Source: Mucilaginibacter limnophilus
GTDB lineage: Bacteria; Bacteroidota; Bacteroidia; Sphingobacteriales; Sphingobacteriaceae
Assembly: GCF_004005815.1 (NCBI RefSeq)
Contig: NZ_SACK01000004.1
Location: 247,794-311,793 of the forward strand
DNA length: 64,000 bases
Direction: 5' to 3'
Positions 45,731 to 54,793 of the stretch are shown piece by piece (positions within the stretch are counted from its first letter, which is position 1; each line of letters begins with the position of its first letter). The position numbers and the translations under genes were made by a program. The notes below the pieces were generated by a model. The model was not told the origin of the DNA. It saw only the letters and a program-made list of their open reading frames with translations, and did no database searches.

Positions 45731-47449
45731 TTAAATGTTTCCTTTGTTTATTTCGTCGACGGCGTAGTTGGCGGCACGGGCTGTTAGCGCCATGTAGGTT
45801 AACGACGGATTTTGGCAGGCGGTAGATGTCATGCAGGCGCCGTCGGTAACAAACACGTTTTTGGCAGCATGCACCTGGTTCCACTCGTTCAGGATTGAAG
45901 TCTTCGGATCGCGGCCCATACGTGCGCCGCCCATTTCGTGTATATCAAGCCCCGGCGCTTTGCCAATGGCCACGTGTTTTTTTACATTTTTGAAACCTGC
46001 CGAAACGAACATCTCTTCCATCTGCTCGAGATAATCAAGCTTCATCTTTTCGTCGTTATCATCGTAATCAACGTTAACACGAAGCAGCGGCACTCCCCAG
46101 GCATCTTTTTCCTTATCATCAAGCTTTACATAATTGCTTTCCTTCGGGATGCTTTCGCCCATCATGTGCGAGCCAACGTACCAGCCACTAAGTGTTGGAT
46201 GAGCCAGGTTGTCTTTAAGCTGTGCGCCAACGCCTTCAGTTTTTGCTTGCTGATACCGGTAAGCGCTGAAACCTGCCGCATAACCACGCAGAAAGTCGGT
46301 TTCCTGTTTATACACGTTCCGGAAGCGCGGAATATACCCCCCGCCTGCCGGGTTGCGGCCTTCTGTTTTAAAATCGGTGAAGCCTTCCACTTCGGCACCA
46401 ACATTGGCTGTGTAGTTATGAAACGCGATGTATTTACCCAATACACCGCTATCGTTACCGAAACCGTTAGGAAAACGCTGCGATGTAGAATTTAGCAGCA
46501 GCAAGTTGGTGTTTAATGCCGACGCGTTCACAAATATCACGCGGGCGTAGTACTCAATAACTTCTTTAGTATTGGTATCAATAATTCGTACGCCTGCAGC
46601 CTTTCCTTTTTCGTCGTCATAAATAATTGACTGTACTACCGAATGCGGCCGCAATGTAAGGTTCCCCGATTTTAATGCCCATGGTATTGTTGACGAATTA
46701 CTGCTAAAATATCCACCGAACGGGCAACCGCGCTGGCAAAGCGTACGGTTTTGACAGCCTACCCTTCCCTGCTCAAAATGTATAGGCTGAGGTTTTGACA
46801 GGTGCGCACAACGCGCGCTGATAATATGCCGGTTTGGGTACTTCGCTTTTACATGGTCGCTGAAATACTTTTCAACAGTATTTAATGGAAATGCAGGCAG
46901 AAATTCGCCATCGGGCAATTCGGGTATGCCATCTTTATTACCTGATATGCCCGCAAATTTCTCTACGTAGCTGTACCACGGCGCAATGTCTTTATAGCGG
47001 ATAGGCCAGTCGACGGCGAAACCGTCGCGGGCAGGACCTTCGAAATCGAAATCGCTCCAGCGCTGTGTTTGGCGTGCCCAAAGCAGCGATTTACCGCCTA
47101 CCTGGTAGCCGCGTATCCAGTCGAAGGGCTTTTCCTGTATGTATGGATGCTCGTTGTCTTTTACAAAAAAGTGCTGGCTGTCTTCACCAAAAGCATAGCA
47201 GCGCGAAACAATAGGATTCGCCTCGCGGATAGCAAGGGGCATTTCACCGCGATGCTCAAACTCCCATGGGTACATGCTGGTGGTGGGGTAATCAACCACA
47301 TGCTTTACATCACGGCCGCGCTCAAGCAGCAGGGTTTTAAGCCCACGCCCGGTAAGCTCTTTTGCAGCCCATCCCCCGCTTATGCCCGACCCAACAACAA
47401 TGGCGTCAAAAGTGCGTTCTTTCACGCTGTCGATATTAAAATTAGCCAT
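45731..47449 (-). CDS. GMC oxidoreductase (FAD-dependent sugar dehydrogenase)
   Basis: 572 residues. FAD-binding motif DAIVVGSGISGGWAAKELTG at about 10-30, and C-terminal conserved GGARMGRDPKTSILNEW, then VFVTDGACMTSTACQNPSLT (active-site region with His/Asn, NPSLT). Close to the large subunit of gluconate 2-dehydrogenase and of the glucoside 3-dehydrogenases (Glc3DH). No obvious own signal peptide, so it may be carried across with the Tat-type small subunit encoded just before it; the two genes overlap by 8 bp. It would oxidise a sugar at C3, or an aldose, passing electrons to a respiratory carrier. Confidence 0.94.
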   Translation of the reverse strand: MANFNIDSVKERTFDAIVVGSGISGGWAAKELTGRGLKTLLLERGRDVKHVVDYPTTSMYPWEFEHRGEMPLAIREANPIVSRCYAFGEDSQHFFVKDNEHPYIQEKPFDWIRGYQVGGKSLLWARQTQRWSDFDFEGPARDGFAVDWPIRYKDIAPWYSYVEKFAGISGNKDGIPELPDGEFLPAFPLNTVEKYFSDHVKAKYPNRHIISARCAHLSKPQPIHFEQGRVGCQNRTLCQRGCPFGGYFSSNSSTIPWALKSGNLTLRPHSVVQSIIYDDEKGKAAGVRIIDTNTKEVIEYYARVIFVNASALNTNLLLLNSTSQRFPNGFGNDSGVLGKYIAFHNYTANVGAEVEGFTDFKTEGRNPAGGGYIPRFRNVYKQETDFLRGYAAGFSAYRYQQAKTEGVGAQLKDNLAHPTLSGWYVGSHMMGESIPKESNYVKLDDKEKDAWGVPLLRVNVDYDDNDEKMKLDYLEQMEEMFVSAGFKNVKKHVAIGKAPGLDIHEMGGARMGRDPKTSILNEWNQVHAAKNVFVTDGACMTSTACQNPSLTYMALTARAANYAVDEINKGNI

Positions 47450-48002
47450 GCTTTCCTGATGGTACTTTTGTAGTTTTTTTAACAGGTACGTTTACCAGAT
47501 ACCTGGCAGGAACCAATTCGTACACTACCTGTTTTGTCATGAAATATTGCGATTGGGTATAACCCTGTATCGTTTTGTCTTTTACTATGCGGTAAAACCT
47601 GTTTAGCTCGGCCGGTTGATCGTTTTTCTGCTCAAGGCTTGTTAATAAAGTCTCGCGCTGCGCAGCAGGCCATAAAGCGAACGGTTTGCTGTTGGTTTGC
47701 GCGGCAAGTTTTTCAAACTGCTCAAGCCCTTTCGCAAATGCGTCCTGATCGGCTTTACTGTAACAATCGTCAAGCATGGTAAGCACAAACAAGTGCAGGT
47801 TAAGATCTTTTGCGCCCGGTGTTGTGGTTTTGGGTATGATGGTTTCGCAGATGTTTGCCAGCAGTTTTTCCTGTGCAGGTGTAACGGTTACATTTTTCAG
47901 CTGAATCAGCTTCTCGTTACCAGCCAGCAAACCTTTTGGAAACAGCGTCGCGCCGCTCAAAATCAACGCCAGATTCTTTATTGCTATACGCCTGTCCATC
48001 AA
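47442..48002 (-). CDS. Gluconate 2-dehydrogenase subunit 3 family protein
   Basis: 186 residues. Begins MMDRRIAIKNLALILSGATL, a short RR-containing signal that may be Tat type (the second Met is also possible). The rest is helical: NICETIIPKTTTPGAKDLNL, LHLFVLTMLDDCYSKADQDA and QYFMTKQVVYELVPARYL. Family members are the small partner of membrane-bound GMC dehydrogenases, needed for export or stability. It is first in its operon and overlaps the GMC gene. The c-type cytochrome partner often found in such operons is not in the window. Confidence 0.92.
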   Translation of the reverse strand: MMDRRIAIKNLALILSGATLFPKGLLAGNEKLIQLKNVTVTPAQEKLLANICETIIPKTTTPGAKDLNLHLFVLTMLDDCYSKADQDAFAKGLEQFEKLAAQTNSKPFALWPAAQRETLLTSLEQKNDQPAELNRFYRIVKDKTIQGYTQSQYFMTKQVVYELVPARYLVNVPVKKTTKVPSGKHG

Positions 48003-48147
48003 AATAAGTATCGGGTTTTATCAGCGGCTACCTGTGCCGCCAATGGTTAGTTTACATTCACTTAACGGTGCTTTTCAAACATAATAACTTTATTTTTTAA
48101 AAAGATATTATGCTATAAATATGTTACCAAGAGGCTAATATCCACCA

Positions 48148-49068
48148 TTAATAGCCCCATTTTTTCATTATCTGCAAGTCGATGCCCACGCTTTCTGACT
48201 GGCCCAGGCCCTGGTACTCTTCCTGCTCTATAACAAACAGCACTGTACCGCCTTTTTTGCGGCCGAGCTTCAAAATATCTTTAACCGGAACAATGCCTTT
48301 GCCCAGCACGCAGCTTTCGTATTTATGGTGCGCGTCTCCGCCTTCAACGGCTTTCATATCCTTTACATGCATTGATTCGAACCTGCCTGGATATTTGTTT
48401 ATATAATCGGCAGCCATACCGCCGGCTATATACATATTACCAATATCCAGCTGCCATGTAACCAGTTTCGGATCGGTATTTTGCAGCATATAATCAAACA
48501 CCAAAACATCTCCTACTTTGTCTCTGAACTCGAAATCGTGATTATGGTAAGCAAATTTCATTGAGGATTTTTGGCAAAACTCGCCGCATTTGTTAAACTG
48601 CTCCATAAAAGGCTTCATGAAATCTTCGGTCATTTTTGCCCCCCATCCAAGCGACGGACTGATCACATAACGCTGACCAATTTCAGCAGCATCTTCAACG
48701 GTACGTTTCCATTCATCAGTAAAATCGTTGGTAGCAGTATCCCAGTGGTTGCGCCCCATGGTGGTATGCCCGCTTGGCATTTTCAAGCCCAGATCACTTA
48801 GTAAAGTCTTAAATTCTTTTACAGGATAACCGTAGAATTTACGTTCGCCCGCGTTATAGTTGGCATGTTCAATATGCGTGTAGCCCAAGTCGGCTAACTT
48901 CTTAAGCGTGCCTTTAGGGTCTTTATTCATTTCATCGCGTACCGAATACAACTGCACAGCGGTTCGGCGCAATTTGTTATCGGCGGCAAAGGTAAAGCGT
49001 GGTGAAGCAACAGCTGCCGCGGCAAGCATAGCCGAACTTTTTAAAAAACTTCTTCTCGTGTTTTGCAT
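48148..49068 (-). CDS. Tat-exported sugar phosphate isomerase/epimerase-like TIM barrel
   Basis: 306 residues with twin-arginine signal (NTRRSFLKSSAMLAAAAVAS). Barrel motifs are RTAVQLYSVRDEMNKDPKGT, GYTHIEHANYNAGERKFYGY, MKFAYHNHDFEFRDKVGD, TWQLDIGNMYIAGGMAADYI, and FESMHVKDMKAVEGGDAHH (metal ligands). It resembles the 290-residue protein at 39400 and may be a paralogue. It stands alone, 145 bp before the GDH3-GMC operon on the same strand. Confidence 0.92.
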   Translation of the reverse strand: MQNTRRSFLKSSAMLAAAAVASPRFTFAADNKLRRTAVQLYSVRDEMNKDPKGTLKKLADLGYTHIEHANYNAGERKFYGYPVKEFKTLLSDLGLKMPSGHTTMGRNHWDTATNDFTDEWKRTVEDAAEIGQRYVISPSLGWGAKMTEDFMKPFMEQFNKCGEFCQKSSMKFAYHNHDFEFRDKVGDVLVFDYMLQNTDPKLVTWQLDIGNMYIAGGMAADYINKYPGRFESMHVKDMKAVEGGDAHHKYESCVLGKGIVPVKDILKLGRKKGGTVLFVIEQEEYQGLGQSESVGIDLQIMKKWGY

Positions 49069-49275
49069 GGTAATAATTTAATACAGGTTTTGTGTTTACC
49101 ACCGGATATAAAACTGCATTTTATGTTCAGGAAAATCAGTTTAAAATACAATCCGGATGTTGTAAATATATCAGTTTATAATGCCACTAATGTAGGCATT
49201 GCCGCATAAATGAAAAAAGCATAACATGATAGTATCACATTATGCTTAATAAGTATCAAAGTTTTTACGCCGCGG

Positions 49276-50340
49276 CTATGCTTCTTTTAGAGCTAACCCG
49301 GTTTTCGGGCATAATTTTACGGGCAGGGCTTTGGTATAATATGTCTTCATAAATTGCTTTTTTGAATCGTGATAACAGCTCACTGCACCCACAAAATGCA
49401 TAAACTTTATGTAGTACCAGGCAGTATCAACCTGGTGCAGCTTAAAGCCCGACCGTGCACTTTTAGGATATAAATGATGATTGTTGTGCCACTCGCCCGC
49501 CACAATCCCCGGCCACAGTTGATTGATTGACATATCATCACGATTATGATCGACACCATCACGGCGCATATCTTTACCTTTGCCGTGGCCTTCGTAATTA
49601 AAAGTACGCACACCTACCGCCCAGAAGCCGGCAGCCCCAAACAGTGCGCAAACCAATGCAAAGCCGCCAAGCAGGTAAAATACAGTACCCCAAAATATCC
49701 AGCTTAAAACAACACCCGTTATGGCGTAAAACGGGTTGGCTACTGTACCCCACTTTTTGTACTGCGCATAAGTATTGGCTTTTACACCGGTATGCTGCAT
49801 AAGCTTTACACAACGGTTAAAATCGCCCTCGCTTAAATTACGGTTTATAGGCTGATGATTGGCATCGGCCAGAAAGCAATACAAAAATCCGCCCTGCGCG
49901 TTGTATGGGTCGCCAGGCTGATCAGACAGCGCATGGTGCACGTGATGTGATATCACATATATTTCTTCAGGTATAATTTTAAGCGTGAGATTTTGAGTTA
50001 TAAAACGCCAGAAGTTGTTACTAAACTTAAACGCCCTGTGTGTGCAATACCGGTGATACCATATAGTACCATGCGTACCCATAACCACCATGCTGTAAAT
50101 AAAAGTTATCAGCAGCAGCTTCAGGCTAAAATATTTTACCAGGAAAAGTATAAAGAATGGCGCGAGCGTTAGCACCATCAGCCAGCTCATTAACGGCAGC
50201 CAGTTACGCCGGTTGTTAATAACGTTCAGTCTGCTTAAAAACTGTTTAAAAATTTGTACGGGTGTTGGTTTAACAAGGCTACCATCGGTATTTGTCCACC
50301 CATAAGCCGGGCGTTCAAGCACCGTATGTATAAAAGCCAT
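49276..50340 (-). CDS. Membrane fatty acid (acyl-CoA type, delta-9-like) desaturase
   Basis: 354-residue inner-membrane di-iron desaturase that places a double bond in fatty acyl chains. Histidine boxes: H90, H96 and H101 in THGTIWYHRYCTHRAF, HHVHH (132-136), and GEWHNNHHLYPKSA near 270-280. Two pairs of membrane spans flank the first two boxes (around 50-90 and 195-240). The start ATG is at 50338-50340. It is a single gene with its own AT-rich leader. Regulation by temperature or membrane state is usual for this family but not visible here. Confidence 0.93.
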   Translation of the reverse strand: MAFIHTVLERPAYGWTNTDGSLVKPTPVQIFKQFLSRLNVINNRRNWLPLMSWLMVLTLAPFFILFLVKYFSLKLLLITFIYSMVVMGTHGTIWYHRYCTHRAFKFSNNFWRFITQNLTLKIIPEEIYVISHHVHHALSDQPGDPYNAQGGFLYCFLADANHQPINRNLSEGDFNRCVKLMQHTGVKANTYAQYKKWGTVANPFYAITGVVLSWIFWGTVFYLLGGFALVCALFGAAGFWAVGVRTFNYEGHGKGKDMRRDGVDHNRDDMSINQLWPGIVAGEWHNNHHLYPKSARSGFKLHQVDTAWYYIKFMHFVGAVSCYHDSKKQFMKTYYTKALPVKLCPKTGLALKEA

Positions 50341-50585
50341 AATATATCAGTAAAAAAAATTAATTTGAAGTATATGTTTGTAAGGTAGGTAAATAATTTC
50401 GTTATGCCGCAGTATTTCAATAATATATACCAACTATTATACAACGTCACAGAATAGATTAAATTATACATCTATAAGTTTAATACAAGCTGTATGTTTT
50501 TTTGCAACATTTACATTACATGCAAATCACTGTTAAACCTTAGCTTATCTTCAGCCTCTTAAGAGCTCACAACAATATCACAGCT

Positions 50586-53330
50586 TTGAAAATATATCTA
50601 CTTATCATCTTCTTATCATTCTTTGCCCTTTCGGCAACACACGCGCAAACCGTCAGACCAGTTTCAGGCGTGGTTACCGACAGCGCCGGGGTTACCATAC
50701 CGGGCGTAAGCGTAAAACTCACTTCTGCTGCTGATAGCTCGGCCACTTCAACAGACGTTGACGGAAAGTTTAAACTCAACACATCGGCACAAAAAATAAA
50801 GCTGACCGTAAGCGGCATTGGCTACAAAACGTTCACGCGTGAGTATAACCTTACTGAAGTATCTGTCACCCTGCAGCCGGTTGTATTGCAGTACCAGATA
50901 AACATACTTAATGTAGTTACTATCACAGCGGTTAAAAACCCGATAGTTATAAAGCAGGATACGGTTGAGTATAATGCGGGGGCATATAAAGTTCGTGAAG
51001 GCTCACAGGTGGAAGACCTGCTAAAAAAACTGCCCGGTGTAAATGTTGACAAAGACGGGGGGGTTGAAGCGCACGGCAAACCGATAACCAAAGTGCGCGT
51101 AAATGGCAAGGATTACTTTAAGGGTGATGTACAGGCGGCTACACAAAACCTGCCTGCCGATATCGTTGAGAATATCCAGGTGATAGATGATTATGGCGAT
51201 CAGGCCAACCTCACCGGTATTAAAACCGGCGAACCAGCCAAAATATTGAACATCACCATAAAAAAAGACCGTAACAAATGGACACAAGGGCAGGCAACGG
51301 CGGGCGTGGGTAATCAGGAGCGCTACCTGCTGCGCTTTTCCGGTAATTCGTTTGCAGATGGCAGGCAGATAGGTATTATCGGTAACATCAATAACAACAA
51401 CAGCAATGCTTTTAATTTCGGCTCGCGCGGGGGGCAGGCTAACATAGGCAACAGTAATGCTAATGGTATTACCACCAGCCGCTCGTTAGGCCTTAACTTT
51501 CGCGACGACTGGGGTAAAAAGGTGACCGTTTATGGCAACTACAGCTTCTCCAGCCGCGACCGCGATGCCAGCACCGTTTCATTTCAGCAGGAACTTTACC
51601 GCCGAGATACTATTTTGCGTAATAACAGTAGTACGAGTAAAAGCGGAGGCAGCAACCACCGCTTTGATTTTAACCTGGAATATAAAATTGATACGCTTAA
51701 TTACCTGAAGGTAAACCCCGAGTTCAATTATTCGAGCAATGATAATACAAATAACAGCTCATTCACCAATACCTTTAGAGACAGCCTTGCTACCAGCGCC
51801 GACAGTATAATAAACGGTACACGTTACAGCCGCAATAACAGCACATCGCCAGAGGGTGGCATAAATGTGCTGTTCAATCATAAATTTCATAAAAAGGGGC
51901 GCAACTTCAGTGTTAACACCGGCTATAGCTACGACAGTAATGGCAGCGATCTGGAAGATGATTATATTACCATTCAGAATGGCAGTTCGATACCGCTTTT
52001 CCAGCAGATCAGCACCAATAACTCTACGGCAAGGCTGTTTGCCAACTTCTCGTATATCGAGCCGATCGGAAAAAACACTTATCTGGAGGCAGGATATAAC
52101 TATAATAGAAATAATAATGAAAACACACGTTTAAATTACCGCGTTGATCCTGAAACCGGACAAACAACTTATGTTGACAGCCTGAGCACCGATTATAATT
52201 ACCAGTTTATTACCAACCGTATAAGTTTAAACCTTCGTGCCGATAAAGAAAAATACAATTACACCATCGGGATAGCAGCACAGCCCACAACTTTACAGGG
52301 TGAGTTTAGGGGGAAAACGCTTACTACAAATGCCTTTAACTGGATACCAACCGCACGTTTTGTGTATAAGTTTGAGCGCAGCAAATCGTTCTCGCTAAAT
52401 TATAATGGTTCAACCAACCAGCCAAGCTTTACGCAGTTACAGCCCGAGCCCGACCTAAGCAACCCCGAGAACCGAATTTACGGCAACCCTAACTTGAAGC
52501 CTGAGTTTACCAATAACGTCAACCTGAATTACAACCAGTTTGATATGAAAAGCGGTAACTCACTGTTTGCCAACTTATCATTAAGTCAAACCAACAACAA
52601 AATAGTAAGCAATACCCCGCGGCCAACTCTTGACAGCGCCGGAAGACTTATCCGCGAAACACGTTTTGTTAATACCGATGGGTTTTACAATATAGCCGGT
52701 AACTATTCGTTTGCCAAGCCATTTGCCGAGCGCAAATTCACCGTGAGCCTGAACGGCAACATCTCATACAATAACAACATCTCGTTTATTGAAGGTGAGC
52801 GCAGCAAAAATCAAAATTATGTACTTACACAGGGATTAAAGTTCAGGGCTGATGTTGACAGCCTGATGGACACCGAAATAAATACCAGCTACACGCTTAA
52901 CAGCACCAACTACGGGCAGGAAACTTATGTAGATGCAAACACACATACCTGGATTGTCGGGCTTGACGGGCGCAACTTTTTTGGTAAACACCTGATATTC
53001 GGCTACAATTTTTCAAAGGCGTTTAACAAAGGCTACAGCAATTCGGTAAGGGCCAACCCTACCCTGCTCACCACGTATGTTGAATACCAGTTTCTAAAAC
53101 GTAATGCCGCGGCTATTCGCTTTCAGGGGTTCGACCTGTTTAACCAGAATACCGGCTTAAGCCGCAATGTAAGCGGTAATCTAATATCTGAGTCGCGCAC
53201 CAACAGGCTTGGCCGATATTATTTACTTACCTTTACAATGAAACTGCAGAAATTTGCCGGCGGTGGTGGCAGAGGCAACAGGGGTGGCGGCGAAGGCAGA
53301 AACCGTAGTGGCTTTGGAAGCTTTAATTAG
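50586..53330 (+). CDS. TonB-receptor-like outer-membrane barrel protein (OMP_b-brl_3 type)
   Basis: 914 residues. Signal peptide (IFLSFFALSATHAQ), a carboxypeptidase-regulatory-like domain (VSGVVTDSAGVTIPGVSVKL), a plug (GSQVEDLLKKLPGVNVDKDG, then ITKVRVNGKDYFKGDVQA), and a long barrel with many N-rich loops. It lacks SusC signatures. The start is a TTG at 50586. The C-terminus is unusual: after the last strands comes a Gly/Arg tail (AGGGGRGNRGGGEGRNRSG) instead of a terminal aromatic; such tails occur in related proteins of Pedobacter, as I recall. A TonB_C-like secreted protein gene follows after 40 bp. Confidence 0.9.
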   Translation: MKIYLLIIFLSFFALSATHAQTVRPVSGVVTDSAGVTIPGVSVKLTSAADSSATSTDVDGKFKLNTSAQKIKLTVSGIGYKTFTREYNLTEVSVTLQPVVLQYQINILNVVTITAVKNPIVIKQDTVEYNAGAYKVREGSQVEDLLKKLPGVNVDKDGGVEAHGKPITKVRVNGKDYFKGDVQAATQNLPADIVENIQVIDDYGDQANLTGIKTGEPAKILNITIKKDRNKWTQGQATAGVGNQERYLLRFSGNSFADGRQIGIIGNINNNNSNAFNFGSRGGQANIGNSNANGITTSRSLGLNFRDDWGKKVTVYGNYSFSSRDRDASTVSFQQELYRRDTILRNNSSTSKSGGSNHRFDFNLEYKIDTLNYLKVNPEFNYSSNDNTNNSSFTNTFRDSLATSADSIINGTRYSRNNSTSPEGGINVLFNHKFHKKGRNFSVNTGYSYDSNGSDLEDDYITIQNGSSIPLFQQISTNNSTARLFANFSYIEPIGKNTYLEAGYNYNRNNNENTRLNYRVDPETGQTTYVDSLSTDYNYQFITNRISLNLRADKEKYNYTIGIAAQPTTLQGEFRGKTLTTNAFNWIPTARFVYKFERSKSFSLNYNGSTNQPSFTQLQPEPDLSNPENRIYGNPNLKPEFTNNVNLNYNQFDMKSGNSLFANLSLSQTNNKIVSNTPRPTLDSAGRLIRETRFVNTDGFYNIAGNYSFAKPFAERKFTVSLNGNISYNNNISFIEGERSKNQNYVLTQGLKFRADVDSLMDTEINTSYTLNSTNYGQETYVDANTHTWIVGLDGRNFFGKHLIFGYNFSKAFNKGYSNSVRANPTLLTTYVEYQFLKRNAAAIRFQGFDLFNQNTGLSRNVSGNLISESRTNRLGRYYLLTFTMKLQKFAGGGGRGNRGGGEGRNRSGFGSFN

Positions 53331-53370
53331 GCACACTCCTTGCAGTGTTTCAATAAAGGAAAGTTTATTT

Positions 53371-54063
53371 GTGAAAAAAGTACTGTTTGTTTGTTTTTCA
53401 TTTCTGTTTTGTTTGAATTGCTTCGCCCAGCAAACTATTGCCATAAAGGGGCGCATCTACAACAAATTCACTGAAAAGTATAACGTATTAGCTGATAGTC
53501 CAAAGCTGAAGCATGGTTTGTACCAGGCGCTTTACAACAAAAAGATCGCTGTTGCCAGCGGACAATACACACGCGGCAAAAGAACCGGATTATGGCATTT
53601 TTACAACATACAGGGCACGCCTATTCAAAACTACAATTACAACACAAATACGCTTTTGTATGAGTCGGCAGCGGATACCGTTCGTGGCATTAAATACTTT
53701 GTTGACGGAAACATTGATTCCATCGCAAAAACCACCCGACCTATAAAGCCCGGAGGCGTTTACTTCGGATATCTGCCTTATATCAGTCAGTTTATCATGC
53801 CTAAAGACCTATCGGACGCTGATCCGGAGTATTTTGGTGCAGTTGTAGAACTGCTTGTTAGCCCGGGCGGGCGCCTTGCCGACTATAAGATTCGGGTTGT
53901 GTCACCCGACGGGCAATATAACAAGGTAGCCGATATGGATATGAACTTTCTAACTGAAGAAGATAAAAGATTTATACCGGCGACTATCAATAACCAGCCG
54001 GTAGCTGTAACCATCTATATTCCCTGCCGGATAACTGCCAGTGGAAGGCTGGAGTACCAATAA
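53371..54063 (+). CDS. Secreted protein with MORN-like and TonB_C-like segments
   Basis: 230 residues from GTG at 53371, preceded by AAAGGAAAG as a possible ribosome site. A signal peptide (KKVLFVCFSFLFCLNCFAQQ) leads the protein out of the cytoplasm. A middle part resembles MORN-type antitoxin-like repeats (GQYTRGKRTGLWHFYNIQG), and the end resembles a TonB C-terminal domain (FIPATINNQPVAVTIYIPC). The longer in-frame ORF that starts at 53254 overlaps the barrel gene in another frame and has an unlikely N-terminus. It likely belongs with the barrel gene 40 bp upstream; a role in TonB-like coupling is only inference. Confidence 0.8.
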   Translation: MKKVLFVCFSFLFCLNCFAQQTIAIKGRIYNKFTEKYNVLADSPKLKHGLYQALYNKKIAVASGQYTRGKRTGLWHFYNIQGTPIQNYNYNTNTLLYESAADTVRGIKYFVDGNIDSIAKTTRPIKPGGVYFGYLPYISQFIMPKDLSDADPEYFGAVVELLVSPGGRLADYKIRVVSPDGQYNKVADMDMNFLTEEDKRFIPATINNQPVAVTIYIPCRITASGRLEYQ

Positions 54064-54092
54064 AAAAAAAGCGCCTCGGAAGACGCTTTTTT
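54062..54092. terminator. Bidirectional rho-independent terminator
   Basis: AAAAAAGCG (54065-54073) and CGCTTTTTT (54084-54092), with extra inner pairs, form a hairpin with A- and T-rich sides. It lies between convergent genes: the TonB_C-like gene (plus) ends at 54063, and the 153-residue gene (minus) ends at 54108. Confidence 0.85.
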
Positions 54093-54107
54093 CCAAGTAT
54101 TAAAAAA

Positions 54108-54569
54108 TTAGTTACAATTTACTGTACGCCCATCATAATAAATAGGCGTTGAACCGGAACTGTTAGGCGATACACTGGTTATGTTATAATAAAAAGCACC
54201 AGGCATCGAGCCGATAGTTATACCAGTTGGATAAGTCACGGTTGAAACTCCTGCGCTTATTGGAATGGTGTAGTAAGTTTGCGTGCCATATGGATTAGCT
54301 ACCATGGTGATGTACACTGTTAGGTTTGAAGGCGCCGGCACTAAAAATACATTGTTATAGGTTTGATAACCCAAAACATAAAATGTTATCTGACTGTTAT
54401 CGGAAGACAGGCTTGATTGTATCTGGTAACAAGGGAAAGTTGTGAAGGGCAATAATTTCCCGGTTAAAAAAGGTGAAATTGGCTTTCCGTTTGATGCAAC
54501 TGAATTAGTAACAGGCACAAATACTACCAGCATGGCCATAGCCAGCAAAAAATTGCGAATTGTTTTCAT
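54108..54569 (-). CDS. Hypothetical secreted protein
   Basis: 153 residues with a signal peptide (NFLLAMAMLVVFVPVTNSVA). The mature part is rich in S, T, Y, N and beta-prone residues (SLSSDNSQITFYVLGYQTYN, then TYYTIPISAGVSTVTYPTG), and has two Cys (FPCYQIQ and near the end VNCN), which could pair. No family is recognised. It is single, with a 224-bp gap before it to the slyD-like gene that contains the terminator of that gene. Confidence 0.8.
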   Translation of the reverse strand: MKTIRNFLLAMAMLVVFVPVTNSVASNGKPISPFLTGKLLPFTTFPCYQIQSSLSSDNSQITFYVLGYQTYNNVFLVPAPSNLTVYITMVANPYGTQTYYTIPISAGVSTVTYPTGITIGSMPGAFYYNITSVSPNSSGSTPIYYDGRTVNCN

Positions 54570-54749
54570 GATTAAAAATTGGTTAAATGAGATGAATTTA
54601 ATTTGGTTACTGCAATTTAACCAACCACTTTATATAAAACAATTAGCAACCTAATAAAATGAAAATCAGGTAGTTTTACGTGAGCAAAATAACAGACAAA
54701 CGATAGTTAATAACCTAACTGTTAATTAACTTCAATTTAAGTTAAAACA

Positions 54750-54774
54750 AAAAAGCGCCTTATAGGCGCTTTTT
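54750..54774 (-). terminator. Rho-independent terminator of the slyD-like gene
   Basis: AAAAAGCGCCT (54750-54760) and AGGCGCTTTTT (54764-54774), an 11-bp perfect stem with a 3-base loop TAT, 20 bases past the stop of the slyD-like gene. A/T tracts on both sides make it work in either direction. Confidence 0.9.
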
Positions 54775-54793
54775 CAATATTAAATATCTTTAA

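Noticed and set aside
53254..53370. Start of the TonB_C-like gene at 53254
   Set aside because: It lies inside the barrel gene in another frame and gives an Ala/Val-rich nonsense N-terminus before a real signal peptide starting at 53371.
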